The translations under genes were made by a program, and so were the position numbers. Under the pieces are notes generated by a model, which was given only the letters and a program-made list of their open reading frames with translations, did no database searches and was not told the origin of the DNA. 64,000 nucleotides of DNA from Luteimonas colneyensis (GTDB lineage Bacteria; Pseudomonadota; Gammaproteobacteria; Xanthomonadales; Xanthomonadaceae), in NCBI RefSeq assembly GCF_014836665.1, contig NZ_JACSQJ010000001.1, forward strand, positions 62,001 to 126,000, in the 5' to 3' direction. Below, in pieces: positions 57,892 to 64,000 of this stretch (position 1 is the stretch's first letter; every line of letters begins with the position of its first letter).

Positions 57892-58776
57892 TCAGTCGCG
57901 GTAGCGGCGCAGCAGGTCGCCGTAGGCGTCGATGCGGCGGTCGCGCAGGAAGGGCCAGATGCGGCGCACGTGCTCGCTGCGGCCGAGGTCGACCTCGCAG
58001 GCGAGGATGGTGGCGTCGCCGCCGGCCTCGGCGATGAACTCGCCCTGCGGCCCGAGCACGTGGCTGTTGCCCCAGAAGTCGATGCCGGAGGCGCCGATCG
58101 GCGAGGCTTCGTGGCCGACGCGGTTGCAGCTGAGGACCGGCAGGCCGTTGGCGACCGCGTGGCCGCGATGGCTCAGGATCCAGGCGTCGCGCTGGCGGTT
58201 CTTCTCGGCCTGGTCGTCGTCCGGGTCCCAGCCGATGGCGGTGGGGTAGAGCAGCAGCTCGGCGCCGGCCAGCGCCATCAGGCGAGCGGCTTCCGGATAC
58301 CACTGGTCCCAGCACACCAGCACGCCCAGGCGGCCGACCGAAGTGTCGATGGGCTCGAAGCCGAGGTCGCCCGGGGTGAAGTAGAACTTCTCGTAGAAGC
58401 CCGGGTCGTCGGGGATGTGCATCTTGCGGTACTTGCCGGCCGTGCTGCCGTCGGCATCGAAGACCACCGCGGTGTTGTGGTACAGGCCGGTGGCGCGCTT
58501 CTCGAACAGCGAGCTGACCAGGACCACGCCGTGCCGCTTCGCGAGCGCGCCGAGGCGTTCGGTGCTGGGGCCGGGGATGGTCTCGGCGAGGTCGAACTCG
58601 TCCACGCACTCGTGCTGGCAGAAATAGGGGCCGTTGTGCAGTTCCTGCAGCAGCACCAGCTTCGCGCCCTGGCGCGCGGCCTCGGCGACGCGACCCTCGA
58701 TCACTTCGAGGTTGTCCGCGGCGCTGCCGTGGTTGCGCTCCTGGACGAGCGCGACGGGAAGGGTCTTCCTGGTCAT
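57892..58776 (-). CDS. aguB: N-carbamoylputrescine amidase
   Basis: A 294-aa nitrilase-superfamily enzyme with triad Glu45 (LLQELHNGPYFC), Lys118 (GKYRKMHIPDD) and Cys155 (GVLVCWDQWYPE). It hydrolyses N-carbamoylputrescine to putrescine, the last step of agmatine use. It lies 62 nt downstream of aguA in the same direction. An AGGGG site precedes the ATG. Confidence 0.96.
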   Translation of the reverse strand: MTRKTLPVALVQERNHGSAADNLEVIEGRVAEAARQGAKLVLLQELHNGPYFCQHECVDEFDLAETIPGPSTERLGALAKRHGVVLVSSLFEKRATGLYHNTAVVFDADGSTAGKYRKMHIPDDPGFYEKFYFTPGDLGFEPIDTSVGRLGVLVCWDQWYPEAARLMALAGAELLLYPTAIGWDPDDDQAEKNRQRDAWILSHRGHAVANGLPVLSCNRVGHEASPIGASGIDFWGNSHVLGPQGEFIAEAGGDATILACEVDLGRSEHVRRIWPFLRDRRIDAYGDLLRRYRD

Positions 58777-58838
58777 GTTGGGGCCCCTGTGGCGGCGGTG
58801 CATGCGAGCCGGCCATTGTAGGCCGGCCATGCTGTCCC

Positions 58839-59870
58839 TCAGGTGAGGCCGGCGGGCAGCTGCATCGAGATGCAGTGCAGGCTGCCGTTCTGCCAGATCA
58901 GGGCGCGGCAGGGCACCTGCACGATCTCGCGGCCCGGATGCGCCTCGGCAAGCACGGCGGCGGCCGCGTCGTCGGCCGGGTCGCCGTAGGCGGGCATCAG
59001 CACCGCGCCGTTGATGACCAGGTAGTTGGCGTAGCTGGCGGCCAGCCGCCGGCCTTCGTCGAGGATCGGCTTCGGCCACGGCAGCGGGAACAGCCGGTAG
59101 GGCCTGCCGTCGCTCGTGCGCAGCGCGGCGATGTCGGCGGCCATCGCCGAGAGTTCGGCATGATGCGGGTCGGCCGGGTCGTCGCAGGCCTGGAACACGA
59201 TGGCGTCGTCCGGCGCGAACCGGGCCAGCGTGTCGACGTGGGCGTCGGTGTCGTCGCCTTCCAGATAGCCGTGGTCGAGCCAGAGCACGCGGTCCTGGCG
59301 CAGCCAGCCACGCAGGCGCTGGTCGAGCTGTTCGCGGCTGGCGTCGGGATGGCGCTCGTGCAGGCAGCGCCAGGTGGTCAGCAGGCTGCCCGCGCCATCG
59401 GTTTCGATGGCTCCGCCTTCCAGAGCAAAATCAATCGATTGCACGGAACTGTTGCGGAAGATTCCAGCTTTGTGGAGGCGCTGCACCAGGCGGTCGTCCT
59501 CGCTTGCCTCGAACTTCCCGCCCCAGCCGGTGAAGCGGAAATCGAGCAGCTCGAAGCCCTCTGCCCCCGTGAGCGAGATCGGCCCGGTGTCACGCAGCCA
59601 GGTGTCGTCGTAGGGCAGAGTGATGAACCCGACCCGCGCCATGTCGATGCGGTTCGAGGCCAGGCGCGCACGCGCATAGGCCTCGACGTCATCGTCGGCC
59701 ACGCACACCAGCACCGGCTGGAAGCGGGTGATCGCCGCGACGTGGGCGATGTAGGTCTCCTCGACCTCGCCCAAGCGCTCGGCCCAGTCGGTGCCGGCGT
59801 GCGGCCATGCGAGCAGGATCGCGGACTGGGGCTCCCACTCCGCGGGGAAACGCAGGGTCTGGCTGGTCAT
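58839..59870 (-). CDS. aguA: Agmatine deiminase
   Basis: A 343-aa guanidino-modifying enzyme (PPAD fold). Catalytic residues are in DDTWLRDTGP (Asp), DHGYLEGDDTDAHVDT (His/Asp) and the C-terminal NGSLHCISMQLP (nucleophile Cys about 333). It converts agmatine to N-carbamoylputrescine for aguB. It begins 4 nt after the stop of the preceding small secreted protein gene, so all three are probably cotranscribed. Confidence 0.96.
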   Translation of the reverse strand: MTSQTLRFPAEWEPQSAILLAWPHAGTDWAERLGEVEETYIAHVAAITRFQPVLVCVADDDVEAYARARLASNRIDMARVGFITLPYDDTWLRDTGPISLTGAEGFELLDFRFTGWGGKFEASEDDRLVQRLHKAGIFRNSSVQSIDFALEGGAIETDGAGSLLTTWRCLHERHPDASREQLDQRLRGWLRQDRVLWLDHGYLEGDDTDAHVDTLARFAPDDAIVFQACDDPADPHHAELSAMAADIAALRTSDGRPYRLFPLPWPKPILDEGRRLAASYANYLVINGAVLMPAYGDPADDAAAAVLAEAHPGREIVQVPCRALIWQNGSLHCISMQLPAGLT

Positions 59871-59874
59871 CTGC

Positions 59875-60198
59875 TCAGCGGATCGGCGGCTTCGGACCGG
59901 TCTCGCCGGGCGTGGCCTGGTTGGCGACCGCGTCGATCACGCGGCTGTTCTCGAAGTACACGGTGAACGCGGGGTAGACCCAGCGGTGGATCGTGGGCCA
60001 CTGGCGCTTCTGGCCGCCACGCGGATCCATGCGTTCGGCCGGTGCGCCGAAGCGGGCCTCGACCTGCGACATGCTCGTGCCGCGCGCGGGCATGGCCACG
60101 GTTTCGTGCTGGACGCGCTCGATGAGCAGGGTATCGGCGCTGGCGGCGCCGGACGCGGCGATCAGGGCGGCGGTGGTCAGTGCAATGGACAGGCGCAT
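59875..60198 (-). CDS. Small periplasmic protein, BamE/DUF2845-like
   Basis: A 107-aa protein with a Sec signal peptide (cleavage about ASGAASA). The mature part has the pattern RGTSMSQVEARFGAPAER, then RWVYPAFTVYFENSRVID, which resembles the small BamE/OmlA-type (SmpA-like) alpha-beta fold. The assignment is by pattern only. GGGAGAA precedes the ATG. It is directly upstream of aguA. Confidence 0.7.
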   Translation of the reverse strand: MRLSIALTTAALIAASGAASADTLLIERVQHETVAMPARGTSMSQVEARFGAPAERMDPRGGQKRQWPTIHRWVYPAFTVYFENSRVIDAVANQATPGETGPKPPIR

Positions 60199-60325
60199 CT
60201 CATGTTCTCCCCGGTGGCTGCATCGCTTGCAGCCGCAGCGTTTTAACAGATCACGCCCTTGACGGTGCGTGCCTCGCCCGGAACCGGGCGCGCCGTCACG
60301 GGGCAGGCGGACGCCGGAAACGCGA

Positions 60326-60347
60326 AAGGCCGCATCGCTGCGGCCTT
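60326..60347 (-). terminator. Candidate terminator downstream of rpmJ
   Basis: A 9-bp stem, AAGGCCGCA (60326-60334) and TGCGGCCTT (60339-60347), has loop TCGC. On the minus strand it is followed by TCGCGTTTCC, a weak T-tract. It lies about 60 nt after rpmJ. Confidence 0.5.
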
Positions 60348-60405
60348 CCGGATGTCGCGCGCGGCTGCCGCATGCTCGTGCATGCGCCGCCGCCGGGCAG
60401 CCGGC

Positions 60406-60531
60406 TCAGCGCTGGCGGGCCTTGAAACGCGGGTTGGATTTGCAGATGACGAAGATCTTGCCACGGCGACGAACGACCTTGCAGTCGCGGTGACGGGCCT
60501 TCGCCGACTTCAGGGAGGACAGGACCTTCAT
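60406..60531 (-). CDS. rpmJ: 50S ribosomal protein L36, zinc-free (type B, YkgO-like)
   Basis: A 41-aa ribosomal protein starting [20 protein letters not shown] and ending [14 protein letters not shown]. It lacks the first Cys and the His of the zinc ribbon found in ordinary L36, so it is the C-minus paralog type like E. coli YkgO. AGAGG precedes the ATG by 7 nt. Whether a zinc-binding L36 exists elsewhere cannot be told from this window. Confidence 0.95.
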   Translation of the reverse strand: MKVLSSLKSAKARHRDCKVVRRRGKIFVICKSNPRFKARQR

Positions 60532-60660
60532 GACGAACCTCTGAAAATGGTTGGGGCAAACAAGCCGGCAATTCTAGCTGGATCCGCGGGCCCGGATCAA
60601 GTACTTGCGCGGGGTGCGGCGCGGCACGGTCTAGAATATCCGCCCCCCACGGAGACCGCC

Positions 60661-61344
60661 ATGCCCGAATCCAACATCCCGGTACTGACCATCGACGGCC
60701 CCTCGGGCTCCGGCAAGGGCACGATCAGTCGCGCCGTGGCCGCGCGGCTGGGCTGGCACTACCTGGATTCGGGCGCGCTCTACCGGGCGGTCGGGGTGGC
60801 CGCGGGCTGGGCGGACCTGGACCTGGACGATGCCGGCGCGCTGGTCCGCTGCGCCTTCGACACCGTCGTGGGCTTCCGCGACGACGCCGGGGGCGAGCCG
60901 CGTGTGCTCGTCAACGGCCATGACGCCACCGACGAGCTGCGCACCGAGACCGCCGGCGCCGCGGCCTCCGCCATCGCCGCCATCCCGGAGGTGCGCTCCG
61001 CGCTCAAGGAGCGCCAGCGCGCCTTCCGCCAGGCCCCGGGCCTGGTCGCGGACGGCCGCGACATGGGCACCGTGATCTTCCCGGACGCCGGGTGGAAGGT
61101 CTTCCTCACCGCGAGTGCCGAGGAGCGCGCCGAAAGGCGTTATAAGCAGTTGAAGGACAAGGGGGTTTCCGTTACATTGGACGGTCTGCTGCGGGAGATT
61201 CTGGCCCGCGACGCGCGCGATGCCAGCCGCGCGGTGGCACCGCTCCGCCCGGCCGAAGACGCCGTGCGGATCGACACCACCGGCCAGGGCATCGAGGCGG
61301 TCGTCGAACGCGTCCTGGCCCTGGTGCCCGGGCGCGCGGGCTGA
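60661..61344 (+). CDS. cmk: Cytidylate kinase
   Basis: A 227-aa NMP kinase phosphorylating CMP and dCMP. The P-loop is [29 protein letters not shown] and the lid/[10 protein letters not shown] region are typical. GGAG precedes the ATG; TAGAAT at 60632-60637 is a likely -10. It precedes rpsA as in many Gammaproteobacteria. Confidence 0.96.
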   Translation: MPESNIPVLTIDGPSGSGKGTISRAVAARLGWHYLDSGALYRAVGVAAGWADLDLDDAGALVRCAFDTVVGFRDDAGGEPRVLVNGHDATDELRTETAGAAASAIAAIPEVRSALKERQRAFRQAPGLVADGRDMGTVIFPDAGWKVFLTASAEERAERRYKQLKDKGVSVTLDGLLREILARDARDASRAVAPLRPAEDAVRIDTTGQGIEAVVERVLALVPGRAG

Positions 61345-61509
61345 AGCCCCGCCGCAGACAGCCCCGCGTGGCAGCCGCCGCGCGGATTCCTCGTTTCCAA
61401 CCAGCACTCACGGCAAGGCGCAATCCCGCGCACGCCGACAACGGGTGGACCGGCTGCAAGCGCCATGCGTGCGCCGTCCGGTCTGTTTCATCAACAGAGT
61501 AACTTTCCA

Positions 61510-63198
61510 ATGACCGAATCATTCGCAGAACTGTTCGAAGCCAGCCAGGCGAACCTCGCCAAGCTGAAGCCCGGCGCGATCGTCACCGGCACCGTGGTCC
61601 AGGTGCGCACCGACGTCGTCGTCATCAACGCCGGCCTCAAGTCCGAAGGCATCGTTCCGATCGAACAGTTCCGTAACGACGCCGGCGAGATCGACGTCGC
61701 CGAGGGCGACGTCGTCAAGGTCGCGCTCGACTCCCTCGAGAACGGCTTCGGCGAGACCGTGCTGTCGCGCGAGAAGGCCAAGCGCGCCATGGTGTGGGAC
61801 GAGCTCGAGGAAGCCCTCGAGAAGAACGAGACCGTCACCGGCCGCATCAGCGGCAAGGTCAAGGGCGGCTTCACCGTCGACATCAAGGACGTCCGCGCGT
61901 TCCTGCCCGGCTCGTTGGTCGACGTGCGCCCGGTCCGCGACCCGGTGTACCTCGAGGGCAAGGAGCTGGAGTTCAAGCTCATCAAGCTCGACCGCAAGCG
62001 CAACAACGTGGTCGTCTCCCGCCGCGCGGTGGTCGAGAGCGAGCACTCGGAAGAGCGCGAGCAGCTGATGGAGAAGCTGGTCGAGGGCGCCGTGCTGAAG
62101 GGCGTGGTCAAGAACCTCACCGACTACGGCGCGTTCGTCGACCTCGGCGGCATCGACGGCCTGCTGCACATCACCGACATGGCCTGGAAGCGCGTGCGCC
62201 ATCCGTCCGAGGTGGTGGAAGTGGGCCAGGAGCTCGACGTCCGCGTGCTCAAGTACGACCGCGAGCGCAACCGCGTCAGCCTCGGCCTCAAGCAGCTGGG
62301 CGAGGATCCGTGGGACAACATCGCCCGCCGCTACCCGTCCAACACCCGCGTGTTCGGCAAGGTCTCCAACGTCACCGACTACGGCGCGTTCGTCGAGATC
62401 GAGCCGGGCGTCGAGGGCCTGGTGCACGTGTCCGAGATGGACTGGACCAACAAGAACGTCAACCCGGCCAAGGTGGTGCAGGTCGGCGACGAGCTCGAGG
62501 TCATGGTGCTGGACGTGGACGAAGAGCGTCGCCGCATCTCGCTGGGCATCAAGCAGGTCACGTCCAACCCGTGGGAGACCTTCGCGGCCATCCACAAGAA
62601 GGGCGACAAGGTCGAGGGCCAGATCAAGTCGATCACCGACTTCGGCATCTTCATCGGCCTGGACGGCGGCATCGACGGCCTGATCCACCTGTCCGACATG
62701 AGCTGGAACACCAGCGGCGAGGACGTGGCCCGCGAGCTGAAGAAGGGTGACACCCTCGAGGCCGTGGTGCTGGCGGTGGACCCGGAGCGCGAGCGCATCA
62801 GCCTCGGCGTCAAGCAGCTCGAGCAGGATCCGTTCGGCCAGTTCATGGCCAACCACCCGCGCGGCTCCAAGGTCACCGGCACCGTCAAGGAAGTCGACGC
62901 CAAGGGCGCCGTGATCGAAGTGGCCGATGGCGTGGAAGGCTACGTGGCCGCCCGCGACATCGCCGACGAGCGCGTCGACGACGCCAGCCAGCACCTGAAG
63001 GTCGGTGACTCGATCGAAGCCAAGTTCATCGGCATGGATCGCAAGGGCCGCAGCCTGCAGCTGTCGATCAAGGCGAAGGACGAGGCCGAGGTGGCCGAGA
63101 CCCTGGCCGAGTACAACCGCGCGGCGGCGGAAGCCTCCAGCGGCACCACCAAGCTGGGCGCGCTGCTGCGCGAGCAGCTGGACAGCAAGTCCGAGTAA
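61510..63198 (+). CDS. rpsA: 30S ribosomal protein S1
   Basis: A 562-aa protein with six S1 RNA-binding repeats (for example [22 protein letters not shown], then [25 protein letters not shown]). S1 binds mRNA leaders and melts structure for initiation. The leader lacks a good Shine-Dalgarno sequence (CAGAGTAACTTTCC before ATG), as in other rpsA genes under S1 autoregulation. The 165-nt gap after cmk has no ORF. A G11 tract follows the stop. Confidence 0.97.
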   Translation: MTESFAELFEASQANLAKLKPGAIVTGTVVQVRTDVVVINAGLKSEGIVPIEQFRNDAGEIDVAEGDVVKVALDSLENGFGETVLSREKAKRAMVWDELEEALEKNETVTGRISGKVKGGFTVDIKDVRAFLPGSLVDVRPVRDPVYLEGKELEFKLIKLDRKRNNVVVSRRAVVESEHSEEREQLMEKLVEGAVLKGVVKNLTDYGAFVDLGGIDGLLHITDMAWKRVRHPSEVVEVGQELDVRVLKYDRERNRVSLGLKQLGEDPWDNIARRYPSNTRVFGKVSNVTDYGAFVEIEPGVEGLVHVSEMDWTNKNVNPAKVVQVGDELEVMVLDVDEERRRISLGIKQVTSNPWETFAAIHKKGDKVEGQIKSITDFGIFIGLDGGIDGLIHLSDMSWNTSGEDVARELKKGDTLEAVVLAVDPERERISLGVKQLEQDPFGQFMANHPRGSKVTGTVKEVDAKGAVIEVADGVEGYVAARDIADERVDDASQHLKVGDSIEAKFIGMDRKGRSLQLSIKAKDEAEVAETLAEYNRAAAEASSGTTKLGALLREQLDSKSE

Positions 63199-63210
63199 TA
63201 CCGCAGCATC

Positions 63211-63238
63211 CGGCGGGGGGGGGGGCGGGGGCCCGCCG
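63211..63238 (+). repeat. G11 homopolymer inside a GC hairpin
   Basis: Between rpsA and ihfB lies a run of 11 G (63215-63225), one C, then 5 G. CGGCGGG (63211-63217) and CCCGCCG (63232-63238) can pair around it. It may be a terminator-like structure, a G-quadruplex or a sequencing-sensitive tract; there is no T-run after it. Confidence 0.7.
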
Positions 63239-63267
63239 TTGGCTTGTACAGGGTCGCCAGGGGGCAC

Positions 63268-63570
63268 ATGACCAAGTCCGAACTCATCGAGATCCTCGCC
63301 CAGCGCCAGGGGCACCTGAAGGCCGACGACGTCGACCTCGCGGTGAAGTCTCTGCTGGAGATGATGGGTGGCGCGCTGGCCAACGGCGAGCGCATCGAAG
63401 TCCGCGGTTTCGGCAGTTTCTCCCTGCATTACCGTCCGCCCCGCACGGGCCGCAACCCCAAGACCGGCGAGGCCGTCGCGCTGCCGGGCAAGCACGTTCC
63501 CCATTTCAAGCCGGGCAAGGAGCTGCGCGAACGCGTTAGCGAGGTCATGCCCCTTCCGGCCGAAGACTGA
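63268..63570 (+). CDS. ihfB: Integration host factor subunit beta
   Basis: A 100-aa HU/IHF-family DNA-bending protein. It has the start [35 protein letters not shown] (the DNA-inserting Pro arm) and [12 protein letters not shown]. It pairs with IhfA. CAGGGGG precedes the ATG at 63268. The position after rpsA is conserved. Confidence 0.97.
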   Translation: MTKSELIEILAQRQGHLKADDVDLAVKSLLEMMGGALANGERIEVRGFGSFSLHYRPPRTGRNPKTGEAVALPGKHVPHFKPGKELRERVSEVMPLPAED

Positions 63571-63625
63571 CGTCGCCGCCATCCGCGGCTGACTGCGTGG
63601 CCCGGGCCGGCTAAGCTAGCCGCCC

Positions 63626-63874
63626 ATGCGCCCGATCCGCATCCTCATCGGCATGCTGTGCCTGGCCACAGGCGTCGCGGTCGGTGCACTCAATCCACAG
63701 GTGGTCGAACTCGACCTCGGCTTGGCCGTGTTCCATCCGACGCTCGGCCTCGCGCTGCTTGCCACGCTGCTGTTGGGCGCGCTAGCCGGCGGACTGGCGA
63801 CGATGGCGTCGATCGTGCTGCCGCTGCGCCGGCGCGCCCGGACGCCCACCCCCAACGCATTGGACGCCGACTGA
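63626..63874 (+). CDS. lapA: LapA-family small membrane protein
   Basis: An 82-aa protein with two membrane spans (RILIGMLCLATGVAVGAL and LGLALLATLLLGALAGGLATM), matching the LapA/DUF1049 (YciS) family. LapA works with LapB in controlling LPS synthesis through FtsH/LpxC. The stop overlaps the lapB ATG (TGATG-type). TAAGCT 8 nt upstream of the ATG may be a -10. Confidence 0.85.
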   Translation: MRPIRILIGMLCLATGVAVGALNPQVVELDLGLAVFHPTLGLALLATLLLGALAGGLATMASIVLPLRRRARTPTPNALDAD

Positions 63875-64000
63875 TGGCTTTCGTCACCGAGTGGTTCTGG
63901 TTCTTCCTGCTGCTGCCGATCGCGGCGCTCTCGGGCTGGGTGATCGGCCGCCGCGGCGGCGAGCGCCACAGCGACAGCCAGGTCAGCAAGCTGTCCACCA
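63874..64000 (+). CDS. lapB: LapB (YciM) LPS assembly regulator, N-terminal fragment
   Basis: Only the first ~42 codons are present before the window ends. The N-terminal membrane anchor WFWFFLLLPIAALSGWVIGRRGG is typical of LapB, which carries cytoplasmic TPR repeats and a rubredoxin-like domain further on. The position after lapA and the 1-nt overlap support the call. Confidence 0.85.
   Translation, partial: MAFVTEWFWFFLLLPIAALSGWVIGRRGGERHSDSQVSKLST

Overview
This 64 kb window is a GC-rich (roughly 70%) gammaproteobacterial chromosome segment. Gene content, gene order (glnD-dapD-yffB-dapE, rnr-rlmB, serC-pheA-aroA, cmk-rpsA-ihfB-lapAB) and protein details (class B zinc-free L36, 'transmembrane repetitive protein', Lys/Ala-rich tails) point to the Lysobacteraceae/Xanthomonadaceae, in the Lysobacter/Luteimonas range. 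It is mostly core chromosome. I see no prophage, transposase, plasmid gene or CRISPR array. Both ends cut genes: glnD on the left and lapB on the right.

Layout. 1-4.4 kb: nitrogen sensing and lysine/DAP synthesis (glnD, dapD, yffB, dapE), all overlapping by about 4 nt. 4.4-6.4 kb: asnB behind what looks like a complete ribosome-mediated attenuator with an Asn-rich leader peptide. 6.5-16 kb, mostly minus: a secreted Gly/Asn-rich protein, penicillin acylase, tpm, parC, an isochorismatase-like hydrolase, topoisomerase IB, then a thioredoxin-reductase-like flavoprotein and tRNA-Leu(CAG). 16-19.5 kb: rnr-rlmB, then a 320 bp nested palindrome. 19.8-27.4 kb, all minus: pstSCAB-phoU preceded by a triple Pho box, followed by a three-gene MNIO RiPP cassette (hvfA/B/C, bufferin-like copper peptide) and rnt. 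27.6-31.4 kb: a membrane protein with an Mrr-like domain, a PHA-granule-type protein, an FHA protein and msrPQ. 31.5-35 kb: serC-pheA-aroA. 35-40 kb: two TonB-like proteins, serS, a LysR regulator, tRNA-Ser(TGA) and a GacA-like response regulator. 39.9-47.6 kb: rne diverging from rluC, phhB, nfuA and a TonB-like repetitive membrane protein. 47.7-56.4 kb: two cytochromes c and an adaptor-permease-permease RND efflux operon. 56.6-60.2 kb: TraB-family protein and the agmatine-to-putrescine pair aguA/aguB. 60.4-64 kb: rpmJ, cmk, rpsA, ihfB, lapA, lapB.

The most interesting items are: (1) the hvfABC cassette, whose precursor carries two canonical EF-hand loops plus three EGxCG motifs, one of them in front of the EF-hands; (2) the asnB leader peptide and terminator, with the promoter placed so that the leader would be translated from a leaderless start; (3) the nested palindromic element at 19.5-19.8 kb; (4) the REP-like inverted pairs at 44.7 and 56.5 kb; (5) the histone-H1-like Lys/Ala tails on DapD and RNase R.
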